40,597 nucleotides of DNA from Trichomonas tenax (Eukaryota; Parabasalia; Trichomonadida; Trichomonadidae): NCBI GenBank assembly GCA_023091735.1, contig JALKBU010000434.1, forward strand, positions 1 through 40,597. Reading direction: 5' to 3'. This document shows positions 27,901-37,100 of the stretch, one piece after another. The stretch's first letter is position 1, and the number at the start of each line of letters is the position of its first letter. Both the position numbers and the translations under genes were made by a program. Under the pieces are notes generated by a model. That model was not told the origin of the DNA. It made no database searches and worked only from the letters and a program-made list of their open reading frames with translations.

Positions 27901-29088
27901 ATGCATAATGACAGCTGATTGTTCATTGAGATTACTAACATAATGTTGCATTTCGACAACAATTAAATGCCAGGATTGATTCAAAATAACACAACCTTTC
28001 TTCGATAATATATTTGTGGTGAAATTAGCTAAAATCTCAACCAAAGAGAGATTGCTGTCGTCTTCGTAAGGTAATGTTACGATTTCGTAAGATGTAAATT
28101 GAGTCATTGCTAATAACATTAAATCATTCACAACAGCTATCAAAATAGGGTTCGAATTGATGTATACTATACTCTTCGTAAGGAATCTAAAGCATGTTGT
28201 CATTAATTGGAAATGCGACTCAATTTTTGCTTGAAAAGTGAGCAAATATTGAATTATTTTAGAAGTATCAGAAACGATATCACTTATCTGTTTCAAACTG
28301 AACTGTTCGAAAATATCTAGCGAAGAATTAAGAAATGCTGAAGTGAAATTCGAGTAAAATTGTAAATCTTGATCTTTCTTGAAGACAAACGTCCATTCAT
28401 GAAACAGTTTTGCTAGAAATGAAACGATATCACCAATCGCTTGCACATTTTTGATTGATAATAAAGGAACGACAATGATACCAACGCGTTCTATTGCTGC
28501 CCTAATGTAGTGTCCAGACTGTAGAATGAAAATTTGCTGCATGTTTGGTATAGAATCGAAAAAATATTTCAATAAAATAACTGCGTCTGATTTTTGAAGA
28601 GTTTCGAATACAAAAAGCATAGAAATTGCCTCAGAAACGAAATTCCAGCATTTGTCAGGTAACTCAGGACATCTGTTCTCTTTCAGAACTCTGGGAAATA
28701 TGTGCCGCAGGTTATAGAAAACGCAAATGAAGCTCCTAATGAAAAAATCTTCGATATTATCGCACTGCTGAGATTTTTGTGTTGCCGATGATGAATCAAA
28801 CCACGAATGTAGGAAAAAAAGATGATTTAGAATCGGAATTTCTTTCATTTTGAACAGATTTGCGAGCGTTTCCTCCAATAAATCGACATCATGGATGTTT
28901 TTCACGCTGTTTAAAACCTGTTGCTGACTTGTTGGCGAATAATTGAATGAAATAATAAAATTATCAATCAGTGTCATCTTGGAATTGTTGGACTTAACGA
29001 TAGAAAATGGCTTCGTGAAGTACTTTATCCATATAGGAATGTAATCGTGGCCCCCATTTTTCGCGAGGAGGCCACTTATTAATTCCAT
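21907..29088 (-). CDS. BEACH domain protein with PH-like and WD40 domains
   Basis: An intact 2393-codon frame, 20 nt from a perfect TCACTTTT initiator. Residues ~1-840 are alpha-helical, probably armadillo/HEAT-like. A concanavalin-like sandwich lies at ~845-1020 (PLPITVCFCFRFD...), then more helical repeats. A PH-BEACH domain lies at ~1665-1790. The BEACH domain at ~1825-2110 has the landmark LTNYEYIYLLNLLGGRSF and YPIYPWIIADY, then REEPFTSLHIRLQDG, ELIPQFF and DVELPKW. WD40-like repeats fill the C-terminus (e.g. VVCGSNCFVYLWSV). This is the order found in neurobeachin/LRBA/LYST proteins, which act on vesicle trafficking, membrane fission or lysosome-related organelles. The protein is probably cytosolic and peripheral on membranes. 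Which subfamily it belongs to cannot be told from this sequence alone. Confidence 0.9.
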   Translation of the reverse strand: MELISGLLAKNGGHDYIPIWIKYFTKPFSIVKSNNSKMTLIDNFIISFNYSPTSQQQVLNSVKNIHDVDLLEETLANLFKMKEIPILNHLFFLHSWFDSSSATQKSQQCDNIEDFFIRSFICVFYNLRHIFPRVLKENRCPELPDKCWNFVSEAISMLFVFETLQKSDAVILLKYFFDSIPNMQQIFILQSGHYIRAAIERVGIIVVPLLSIKNVQAIGDIVSFLAKLFHEWTFVFKKDQDLQFYSNFTSAFLNSSLDIFEQFSLKQISDIVSDTSKIIQYLLTFQAKIESHFQLMTTCFRFLTKSIVYINSNPILIAVVNDLMLLAMTQFTSYEIVTLPYEDDSNLSLVEILANFTTNILSKKGCVILNQSWHLIVVEMQHYVSNLNEQSAVIMHLAIQNLQISKEEAITEKSFALLLSLCQITQIEFSLIEEFLNLIPIDKMFPLPLKQLDKRTYEYQMAFLEFVYLFIINNQTQQEGMYNYISTLYAQPNNERILYFIPLFRTLVIDYNAKFLRSQIFADITEAVSINRARNINYNESTVDKLVIFLASSCLFITDQSILKTFVDVFVTTSAFLNEKYSHLIGDIFKHIFSIIKEPYFFVSVLNYASITLTSIGNNIKLINIAKQIFESFLSVIKQIPIDNNIIEKSTILNYFAQTTAIFHSTTLFKLMMEIIAHLDSLIQKPIHMHRSNIFGTLMAGCPYQNLDSELVDLFENYAYDTKATTYNLFKPNVIPLLVKLVENSEFEDRIFTRIYEICANNASSAYKCFSNNILSQLLERLSQSVSFKAVNLFSSIASQFFSPIVMRDIIKTLRTTDNDSLRITLANCLLDFVSRSEKSPVSSFFHFSSGDLIMPHSVDLPLPITVCFCFRFDKVKSDQYRTLFTLVNNNNQVKLCINENSEFVVELRIKNKRARVVIEQMKRIKWHNVCFNLKQNYYELVLDQTNYSKEFPFPKIDSNCIVSFGGVENEYFCGEIGPIFIMKTEKISTAIDQAQESYFSNVLPTSCLYGYLPSNLSDGLIMEVIKGDVATTADAIPFVGSFVDVIKFDSIFQLTLPLMLIDTGKQGNLYLRSLFGFTVAMITKDEKMEKFFRDSGGFRVFSSILKHTPNSLTYDIVHDIVSLYKNVSLESKLDLIRYLILNYDVWMGKDVEFQKSLYGEILPQLLGQNEDFALIPPEELLITTINSCVDDNVGSLSEDNFQKHLRPQSEDLIFIPLRWNTFVKYFELNQNPTCFTLLYLVSFYHFDDNVRNYARDSFTTLLKNKETNFIKEVYPIDTILNEMRSSKPNAIERSLVDISLIILNNIEYNKMEYFDLISSMIDHENYQIYKHMSYILFMSDQMHFAPFLTTYLSSDKFDPEKQPNHCQVIINSFNNDYIMKIVTQHHKIFADFAHFCLKYELPVETIASLLDKMLPFSTKNDFKPLFELFGKELMDKVLEKLSTEHYELGFFCSYIYYDQFVDEQLQLLTLDICLRAVKNKPNYVVMFGTTKVHPFIIFANIAGHIIQVHPEKKGMTDKLFKSLMMIIPINIHLDYAKMIYNNCQPNLFNFQFDQKKLISDLNDLVDERIKNERERYTKMLDEYEKNAKNDKLRTSKLFMSFMRSIETDGGPWSSQTSTHWRSSTRVDTKGKIVFYRRNTNFIDHKNALNKKQNNNDDDSIETVKKFVLSFDKETRKSISVFQATCRRISGFYSGHLHLLEDSICFDGVFSADSFGNSRGIEKKRPFFKQVSLSEINFIFRRYLTHEDIGIEVYSDSNRSYLFYFANTEVRNEFLNVLSAKIPKKTLSKNNLFRFFVKGSNGIPIQNVDADELLTRSKIAKHWANGKLTNYEYIYLLNLLGGRSFNDVSQYPIYPWIIADYKCPKFDISSPKFFRDLSKPIGALNPERFAELVRDKEFIDDPNELCLYRSNMSNPSSVCGFLVREEPFTSLHIRLQDGFFDKADRLFFSIEQSWTSVNTRNSDYRELIPQFFCSPRFLRNVDKFSFGKRSNGKVIDDVELPKWCSSASDFVDKNMIALESPYVNLHLNEWIDTVFGVNQRCENVEFHPFAYHECIVGVTNEDDLILRKNHCANFGAMPTKIFKAKSIKKNVILPPKVPELNLLTPVIFMKDGFCLSEDGIFTKLSRKMHKVKFNYKFTKDLIYAVATNPATLFVATKNSPVVTGFQFAHPSNPVKLSNSSSYIVCMAASSNKLVVCGSNCFVYLWSVTSCDLLSTLQLHSSRIVNVSANDSLAAFASIDISHNVYVVSFNDKHVISSFIVKHQEDTKFHKICLTANSRIIVSCENESRNSSVCIYDICGALISEQIYGCGIDGIHTTMFSNGYNVNIVCLGANRIEQIGEKIHGMEILTNEESRKITEDIDPRLVCLRGKERVIWYASKSGILSRVALCIDYK

Positions 29089-29102
29089 AGAATTGTAATA
29101 TG

Positions 29103-29110
29103 AAAAGTGA
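29103..29110 (-). promoter_or_regulatory. Initiator TCACTTTT
   Basis: Perfect motif on the minus strand, with its A 20 nt upstream of the BEACH gene ATG. Confidence 0.75.
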
Positions 29111-29573
29111 CAATGTTCTTATTTCTCAAAATCAAATTTAAACGACTTAAGATATATAAATATATCCAACGTATTCTTTTCAATTTTTGTAAACTATTCA
29201 AAATTGGATCCAATTTTATTGTTAGATTTTGATATGATAAATAAACTCGGCATCAAAAATAACACCGAACACCTAATATTTTGTCGCTTAAAAATCAATT
29301 TTCTATCATTTCATGATTTTTTAAAGCATTTGGATGATATTTTACACAAATTCATTCATTACTTTATATATAGAACATAGATATTCTATTAAAATAGAAA
29401 CAGAGATCAATATTGACTTAATTTTCTAATTCTTGACTTGTAACCTTCAGCAACATGAATATGTTTTTCAATGGAATTGAATTTAATGATATTCATGTTG
29501 AACCAAAAAATTAACAATATTTTAGATGTTGATAAAATATTTGAAGAGTAATTATTTTTCAAAATGGTATAGT
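29111..29573. other. Intergenic AT-rich spacer
   Basis: No gene or RNA seen. Confidence 0.5.
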
Positions 29574-30674
29574 TTATTCGAGGTTGAGTTCCTTAGCAAC
29601 ACCATCGATGTCTAATTTGGATTCATCGATTTCTGGATTAAATGGTTCCGGCTCTTCAGCCTTAACTTCATATGTCACTTTGAGGTCTTCTCCTTCATCA
29701 TCGAACTTAAATAATTCACGTTTCTCTTCTTCCGCTTCATGTTTCTGATTTAATTCATCAGGTCTTTGACTGTCATACATATATCCATCGATTTCTATCT
29801 CTCCTTCCTCTTCCTTGGACTTTACTGGTACTTTCCTACCTCTTGCTGTTCCTCTCTTTCCTCCTTTTCCTCTTCCACGGCCTCTGCCACGCCCCGGTTT
29901 CTTTTGCGTTTCTGTTAGTGCTGCTTCAGCAGGCTTTTGTTCTGGTGTGATATCTGGTTGTTTCTCAGCATTTTCCTGTGCTGGAGATGGCTCTGAGATC
30001 TGCTTTAACCGTGCAGTTGGATCTTTGTGTAATGAAATGATTGAAGATGGATCTTCAACATGATCTTTGATTGAGCGTAATAATATCAAAACAGCATTGT
30101 AAACGGACAATTCTAGGGATCCTTTGATTTCAAGGCCCTTTCCATAGTTTAGGAAGCAAGATTTGATTCTATTGTATTTGAGTTTCTCGTATTTCTTCTT
30201 GTAATCCTGGAAATTGAGTATCATTTGCTTCAATTTGATTGCTGTATCAAGTTTTGCCTTCTTTACTTCAGCCAAATTCTTGATAACAGATGGACTTTGT
30301 GGATTTGATGCTGTTTCGTAACTCTTCTGCTTTGCGATATAACCATCGAGTTTCTTTTTCACTGATTCGATCTCTTTTTGCATTCTAACTAAAACAACAT
30401 TTCTGGCAGAAATATCTTTTAAGTCTTCCATCGCTCTGTAGTGGTACTCGTAGCACCTGTAGTGTGCATTGGCGATTTCATTGAAGTGTGGAGCGATTTT
30501 CTCGAAAAATTCTGCATAATTCTTGCAATCTTTCCTCACCATGGCCAATGTTGATTCACAGAGCTTAGAAAACGCGAATCCAAGGTTTCTTATCTCGTTT
30601 GCCGCCCCATCAAAACTCGTTACGACTTCGTCCAATGCTTTCGTATCCTTAATTAATTTACTATAAATACTCAT
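29574..30674 (-). CDS. BAR-like helical protein with Gly-Arg-rich segment
   Basis: 366 residues. I choose the ATG at 30674 (MSIYSKLIKD). The upstream in-frame ATG at 30701 lies before the TCATTTT initiator at 30690-30696, so it would not be in the transcript. Residues ~1-210 are long amphipathic helices with the spacing and basic/acidic pattern of BAR-type domains (FAFSKLCESTLAMVRKDC..., HYRCYEYHYRAMEDLKD). The call is tentative. Residues ~260-290 form a basic Gly-Arg block (PGRGRGRGRGKGGKRG), followed by an acidic tail. A BAR-like protein would shape or sense membranes; the Gly-Arg block could bind RNA or acidic lipids. The combination is unusual. TAA overlaps a TAAA. Neighbours are the BEACH gene and an acidic protein, each with its own promoter. 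Confidence 0.7.
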   Translation of the reverse strand: MSIYSKLIKDTKALDEVVTSFDGAANEIRNLGFAFSKLCESTLAMVRKDCKNYAEFFEKIAPHFNEIANAHYRCYEYHYRAMEDLKDISARNVVLVRMQKEIESVKKKLDGYIAKQKSYETASNPQSPSVIKNLAEVKKAKLDTAIKLKQMILNFQDYKKKYEKLKYNRIKSCFLNYGKGLEIKGSLELSVYNAVLILLRSIKDHVEDPSSIISLHKDPTARLKQISEPSPAQENAEKQPDITPEQKPAEAALTETQKKPGRGRGRGRGKGGKRGTARGRKVPVKSKEEEGEIEIDGYMYDSQRPDELNQKHEAEEEKRELFKFDDEGEDLKVTYEVKAEEPEPFNPEIDESKLDIDGVAKELNLE

Positions 30675-30689
30675 TGTCACTTTTTGCTC

Positions 30690-30696
30690 AAAATGA
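30690..30696 (-). promoter_or_regulatory. Initiator TCATTTT that decides the start codon
   Basis: Its A at 30694 lies 20 nt before the ATG at 30674 and downstream of the other in-frame ATG at 30701. It therefore favours the shorter product. Confidence 0.55.
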
Positions 30697-30978
30697 CACA
30701 TTTTATTTTATGTCACATTTATATCCATTAATTCAAATTGCGATTAGATTTGATTTATCCAAGCACATCTTTGTAAAATAAACAATAATCCTCAACGAAA
30801 ACACAAATAACTATGCATGATATGATACATATGTTTTAATTGAAAAGATAAATCCAACGATAATATCAGCTCTGAATATTCAGTGAATAAAAGCCTAAGC
30901 AGGCGCATTCAAAATTAAATAATTTATATCAAGCAAAAAAATAAAATATAAAATCAAATAAAAATAAAGAAATATAAA

Positions 30979-33606
30979 TTATAATTCATCATCATCAGAC
31001 GGCATTCCTTCATTTGAGAAAATTCCGACACCCTTCAACAACGCATCTAAATCGCCAGTCAATTCAACATCTTGGTTATCATCATCGTCATCATCAATCT
31101 TGATGTCGAGTTCATCACCTGTCTTGATAGAAGAATCTCCAACCTTTGGATCTTCTGGTGGAGGAACTTCTTCATCGACAATGTCGTCGTCCTTAGCCGC
31201 CATCTCCTTTGGAAGGACGTCATCATCTTCTGGTTCCTTCTCAGGTTCGACCTTCGGTGGGACTTCAACATCATTGTCTGTTGCAATTGGTGCTGGGTGT
31301 TGTTCTTCGATCTTGCTTGGTGTCTTTTCTGCTTCTTTCATTTCAATCTGAGCACTTTCTGGCTCTTCATCATCGTCTGACATATTCATGATGTCCTGGA
31401 TTTTCGCATTGAGCTCTGGGGAGATTGAATCATCCTCTTCTTCAACGCCCCACTCATTAGCATCACCTGCCGTCTTCTCATTCTCCTCATCCTTGATGTT
31501 CTTGAATTCATCATCATCAGCGTCGTTGATATCATTCTCATCGACCAGTGTCTTATCCTCTTCTTCACCTTCAGATCCCATAACTTCATCAACCTTCTGC
31601 TCAATCTTCTGGATGATGTTCTTATGGTCATCAGTTGGTGGTGTCTTGACAGGACTAAAAACTTCTTCCTGCGACTCTTCCTCATCGATAGACTTCAGGC
31701 CGGCATCGCGCTTCTGTGACAATAATTGCGCAAATTCTTCGTCTTCTTCTTCCTCAAATTCAGGCTGCTCTTCTTCCTCAAATTCAGGCTGCTCTTCTTC
31801 CTCGATTTGCTGCTGCTTGTCCATACGTGGAGAGACAAAGTGATTCATCCTTGCTGGCTTAGAGTCAGCGAGAGATATATTATCTGTCTTAGCATTGATG
31901 ATATCGTCATCATCGCTGGCAACGCGGAATGAGTCGAGTCCGATGAGATTGAGTGAAGAAAGATTGCCAACTCTGTGTGGTGACTCGTCGCCAATGCCGT
32001 GGCTGTTGACCTTTCTCATGATCTCGTCAACATCGACATCAGAATCATCGCTCTTTATTCTCATGTTTGCGAGTAAATGTGAAATTGGCTGTGGCTCAAA
32101 TTCATCAGCAACAGGTGGAACAAAGAGAGGAAGAAGATCGTCATCAGAATCTGATCCGTGGAATGTCTTGTTTGGAGAATTCATTGGATTTGGTGATGCG
32201 TAATTTTGAGAAATTTTTGGTGTCGGTGGTGTGATTGGAGAGTCGAAGTCTGATTCGTTGATATCTTCGTTGAGTTTTCCTGTGTATTTCGCGTCTGTAA
32301 CATCCTCGATTGGATGCAAATCGTCTGATGGAAGAGATTCTGGAATTTCTTCCTCAATGTTGTCATCTTCTTTAGGAGAGTGGAATCCTTGCTGAATCTG
32401 TTGTGGTTTCTGTTCGTTTTGTTGTGTATTATCTTGTTTCGGCTGATTTGTTTGCTGTTGTGGTGCTTTGTTGGATTTAATTGGGCGTGGAGTGTCTCTT
32501 GGCTGTTCAACTTCGTGCATTTCTTCTTCTTCATTGTAATCTTGTTCAAAATCTTGAACTTCTCTCTGTGTTGGTTTTCTGTCGTCGATTGTGTTTACCT
32601 GTGATGCGCGAGATTTCCTTGGATGCAGAGGCGACAAATTCATTGGTGTTTCAGGATAATTATTATTTTCAAGCGGCTGAGAGACATTTCTTGATACACC
32701 GATGCAGTAGTCGAGTTGCTCTTTGATAATCGAGAGTCTAGACTGAATTTCTTTGGCTGCTTCCGAAGCTTGCGATTCAGTTATAGCGTCTTTTGGCCTA
32801 GATTTGTGGTGCGATGAATGATATCTTGATGTTTGTTTCTTCTCAGATGGAATTGATCGCTTTCTTGCAGACTGTGGTTTTTCTTCTTCGAAGTCTGGAT
32901 TTTGTGAGCTGTCCAAAGATAAATCAATGTATTTGTTGTGATGATAACGTGTTGGCGGAGCCATTTGTTCGGAACCAAAGACTGATTCTGTGTCTTCATC
33001 CAAACTTCGATTCAAAATTTTCGAAATTTTGTTCGTTAATCGTTTCTGTTCAGGATTGTTGAGGTATGAGTATTTGTGTGGGTTCAGTGGCTCGTATTGT
33101 TTTGTAGAAACATGCGAATTTTGCGGTTGTTCATATTGTTCTTCTTCTTCGTAAGAATAGCTTCTTGTTTTTGCGCGAGAACGCGAGTGCCTGTGATGAG
33201 AGCGCTCATTCCTGTCGAGAATCGGCTCCAGCGTGCGGCTATTAAGAATATAATTTTGAGAATTAAAATTCGCTGGAAATCCAAGCTGCGCCATACGATT
33301 AGGCGAACCGAAAGGATATTTCGGTTGCGGCCACGGTCCTTTTGGCGGGAATTTTATCGAAGATCTCGGTGCAGAGTGTTGTGTTATATTTTTGCTTTGC
33401 TCGATCGATTCCTGCATCTGGGAATTGTAAAGTGGTGCTCCGTTCGACAGTCTCAGCGGGAATCCCATTTGTGCTGCTCTATTTGGAGATCCTAACGGAT
33501 ATTTTGGCTGAGGCCAAGCTTGCTTCGAAGATTGATTTTTGCTCCTGCTCGACGATTGTGAAATTGATGAAGCATCTTTGTGACTCGAATGACTTCTGTG
33601 CTTCAT
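30979..33606 (-). CDS. Large acidic low-complexity protein with duplicated N-terminal motif
   Basis: An intact 875-codon frame, 25 nt from a perfect TCACTTTT initiator. The N-terminus is basic (H/S/K). It carries two copies of a ~20-residue motif with the core WPQPKYP and GSPNR, ending GFP, at residues 31-50 and 92-111. The middle is Q/N/P-rich. Residues ~510 onward are strongly acidic, with many D/E runs and repeated (E)EEEEQPEF blocks. It has no membrane segment and no recognised domain. It is probably mostly disordered and may be a scaffold, for example with the motif as a short linear binding site. No family is recognised. The high confidence is for the gene, not for a function. Confidence 0.75.
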   Translation of the reverse strand: MKHRSHSSHKDASSISQSSSRSKNQSSKQAWPQPKYPLGSPNRAAQMGFPLRLSNGAPLYNSQMQESIEQSKNITQHSAPRSSIKFPPKGPWPQPKYPFGSPNRMAQLGFPANFNSQNYILNSRTLEPILDRNERSHHRHSRSRAKTRSYSYEEEEQYEQPQNSHVSTKQYEPLNPHKYSYLNNPEQKRLTNKISKILNRSLDEDTESVFGSEQMAPPTRYHHNKYIDLSLDSSQNPDFEEEKPQSARKRSIPSEKKQTSRYHSSHHKSRPKDAITESQASEAAKEIQSRLSIIKEQLDYCIGVSRNVSQPLENNNYPETPMNLSPLHPRKSRASQVNTIDDRKPTQREVQDFEQDYNEEEEMHEVEQPRDTPRPIKSNKAPQQQTNQPKQDNTQQNEQKPQQIQQGFHSPKEDDNIEEEIPESLPSDDLHPIEDVTDAKYTGKLNEDINESDFDSPITPPTPKISQNYASPNPMNSPNKTFHGSDSDDDLLPLFVPPVADEFEPQPISHLLANMRIKSDDSDVDVDEIMRKVNSHGIGDESPHRVGNLSSLNLIGLDSFRVASDDDDIINAKTDNISLADSKPARMNHFVSPRMDKQQQIEEEEQPEFEEEEQPEFEEEEDEEFAQLLSQKRDAGLKSIDEEESQEEVFSPVKTPPTDDHKNIIQKIEQKVDEVMGSEGEEEDKTLVDENDINDADDDEFKNIKDEENEKTAGDANEWGVEEEDDSISPELNAKIQDIMNMSDDDEEPESAQIEMKEAEKTPSKIEEQHPAPIATDNDVEVPPKVEPEKEPEDDDVLPKEMAAKDDDIVDEEVPPPEDPKVGDSSIKTGDELDIKIDDDDDDNQDVELTGDLDALLKGVGIFSNEGMPSDDDEL
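31747..31803. repeat. 24-bp tandem repeat, 2.4 copies
   Basis: Two identical units at 31747-31770 and 31771-31794 and a partial third. They encode (on the minus strand) EEQPEFEE-type acidic repeats in the gene above. Confidence 0.8.
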
Positions 33607-33625
33607 TTTGCTTTTTATATTTTTA

Positions 33626-33633
33626 AAAAGTGA
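33626..33633 (-). promoter_or_regulatory. Initiator TCACTTTT
   Basis: Perfect motif on the minus strand, with its A 25 nt upstream of the ATG at 33606. Confidence 0.75.
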
Positions 33634-34189
33634 CGTTGTAAATATTTTCTTCTTTTTATTTGCCTCTGTTCTCTTAGAAATGCATAATTTTCGTTGGCGC
33701 CAAAATGTAGTGTCACGTTTTATCTTTATTTTTTGCTCAAAAATCTTTTTTGAAGTCAGAAAACTATGAATGTGACATTATTTTTTGATGTAAATCCCAA
33801 TTTCGATGAAAATCTCTCTTTACACTTTGATAGTATTTGAAAATCACTAAATCTATGGATTTACGAGCCAAAAGCTATTTGGTTATCATTTACATGAAAT
33901 CTTTAAAGATTTCTCCAATCCAGAAATGAGAAATATTTATAATTTTTCAAATTGATATAATTTCAAATCCATACCTCATCAAAAACTCAGCCAAAATCAT
34001 CAATATCACTTCAATGTATGGAACCCCTTTTGTTGCAAAATCGATAAAATATATTTTCTTTAAACATCAAAACCGGGCTTCAATCTTTTAAAAAATAATA
34101 ATATTATAAGAAAATAGTTGTTTTTAAGATTTTAATTGAATAATAAAGAAAATAATTTCAATATAAGTTTTTTAACTAAAAAATTATGA
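33634..34189. other. Intergenic spacer
   Basis: AT-rich, with no gene seen. One plus-strand TCACGTTT near 33713 is not followed by an open frame. Confidence 0.45.
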
Positions 34190-37100
34190 TTAGTATTGGT
34201 TGGAGTCACCAGCGGATAAAAGCATGTTTGAGCCAAGAGTCCTGAATGGTTTATAGTTGTTCTTCCTTCTGTAGCAGAACAAAACGACAAATACAATGAC
34301 AACGATGATAATGACAACGAATGTCACAGAAAGACCGACCTTTAATGCGATACTTCCGCCGCCTTGGCTGCTTCCTCCGCAAAGAGTGGACTCGTGTCCA
34401 TCCTTCTCGAAGAATTGCTTGAATCTGTAGCCTCTCTTGACGTAGACGAATTCAATTTTGTCGCAGCCTTCGAATGCTGTTCCATTGATTTGCTTGGATC
34501 TACATTAGATGACTTTGGACAACTCAGGGCAATTCTTGAATATCTCAATGCCGAATTCAGCTTCACCGGGGATTGAGACATAACTCAAGTTAGCGCATGC
34601 ATCAAATGCATTTGAATCAATTATCAATGAATCCGAATCGAGAGCAACAGATGTCAATCCTGTGTTGTGGAAAGAATTAACACCAATGTATGAGGCTGCT
34701 TTGAATGGATCAAAGGAAACAAGAGCGACGCAGTTCATAAATGCTTCTGCGCCAATGTAATCAACATTGCACTGTATGTTCTTCAGTGATGTGCAGTTCT
34801 TGAATGCCGCATCAGCAACTTTAATGCCTGCATTAGCATTGCACTTGAATGTAACCAAATTAACGCATCCTTCGAATGCATGTTCAGACGGTGACTCATC
34901 AACTTCGATTTCATTGATGTTCTCACAGAAAGCAAAGCCATATGCAGCAACAGACTTAACGTGGAGTTGCTTGAGTGCGTCGCACTTGTAGAACATGGAG
35001 CTGCTGATGTCAACGAAATTCTTTGTGTTGAATGAGCTGAGCTTAGAGCAATATGCGAAGCAGCTGGCATTGAATGTTGAAGCTTCAACAATGACCGTAA
35101 CGTTCTCGAGATTTGAGCAGTGTGAGAACGCTGATTCACCAACGTTGAACTTTGGCTCGGATTGAACAAAGGTGATTGCTTGGCAATTATAGAAAGCGAA
35201 TGCACCAATTGATTGAATGTTTGTTATATCAAATAATATAAGCTTTGTGCAGTTCACGAAGCAGTTGACGCCAATTTTTGTCATCTTGGACTGAGAACGA
35301 ATTTCTACAAATTTGCTCAGTTTGCAAAAACACCAACACACATCGATTCGATTGGTGATGTGAATTCAGTGAGAGATGCGCAGCCCATGAAGACATGGCA
35401 GCACGCTGACTTGATGTTCTTGACATCAACTTTTGCAAGATTTACGCAGTTCATGAAAGCTTTTTCGATATTTTCGATCTCATAAGAAGCTGTAAATGAC
35501 TTGAGACTTGCGAGATTGGCGAATGCACCAGAGCCAATAGTATGGATTGGGAAGTCGGCAGTTAGAGAATGTTCTGTTTCCAGGTCTTGTAAGTTCTTTA
35601 ACCTTGAATGTTGCCAATGACTTGCAGTCCTTGAAGCACTCACAGCCAATTACACCAACTTTAGCATTGATGACAAACGACTTCAAGTTTGTGGAATTCA
35701 TGAATGCTTGAGGACCGATGAAATCAAGAGCTGCATCTGTCTCAACAGACTCGAATACAGAGTTCATGAATGCGCCTTCGTCGATGCTTTTGACTGTGCT
35801 TGTTATGATCGTTGATGGAACATTTGGACAGTTAGCAAACGAGTAATTGCCGATATTTGTCAATTTGGAGATATGCAGAAGTCCTGTGAGCGAAACGCAG
35901 TTGAAAAACGCTCTGTGTCCAATTGCTGTGATCTCAGAGTTAACAGAGAATGTTGTGAAGTTGAAGCAATCTTAGAACATTCCATCAGCAATAGTATCAA
36001 TTGCCTGTCCGCAGATGAACTCCTTGAAGACAGGGAATCTGTAGAACAAGTTCTTTGGCAATACTGGCTTTCCTGCTGACTGAATGAGAGCGAACTTAGT
36101 GAGATTCATGTTCTCTCCAAATGCCTGGACATCCATGCAATCAGAAACATTCGTGTGGACTGTGAATGAATCGAACCTGTTACACTTCGAGAAACCGAAT
36201 TTTCCAATATGAATGAAGTTTCCGTGATAATTGAATGTAACTAAATTATCACAATTGAAGAATCCAGAATCGCCAACATAAACGTGATCAGCAATTATTG
36301 TGATTGTTTTAAGATTGTGGTGATTGGCGAATGTGGACTTATTTATCATGAGATATGGGCCTTCATACTGGAATGTTTCGATATTAACGAAAGACTAGAA
36401 CATCCAGCTGTGGATTGTTGTTTGTTGCTTCGATGTTATTCTAACATTTGCAACTTTTGTGCATTCAGAGAAGCAGAATTTTCTGAATGTAACAGAATTG
36501 CACGATATAACTAATGTTGTGACTGATGGAGATTGCTCGAAAGTGTTGTCACCAATAGCAATGTTTTGGCCATTGATATTGATAACTTCGAGAGACTTGA
36601 ATCCTTGCATTTGAATTTTAGCTAAAACCAAATCAGATTGGTATTCTATCGTCAAAATTTTAATGCTATTTAAGCCACGAAGACTATTCTTATTGATCTT
36701 TATGCTTTCACAGTTTAATGCTAATCCTGTGAGGCTTTGGAATGATGCAAAGGCATCTTCATTAATTGTTAAATTCTTGTTTCTTAAAATGATTCCAAGG
36801 CAATTTGGCATTCCAAGGAAGGTAGTATCCTTAACAATAAGATTGCCACAACCGATATTTATGGTCAAAACTGATGTGCATCCTTCGAAAACGTTATCTT
36901 CAATCACCAAATCAAAATGTTTTGTAAGATTAATATTCTCGATAAGATTGACATAAATGAGCTTGCTGCATCCAGAAAATGCGTTTTTGAGGATCTTTGT
37001 GATGGTTGAGTTATATGAGAATGAAATATCTATCAATTCAGAGCAACTAGCAAATGCACCGACACCAATCACTTCAACTTTCGGCGCTTTAACATCAACA

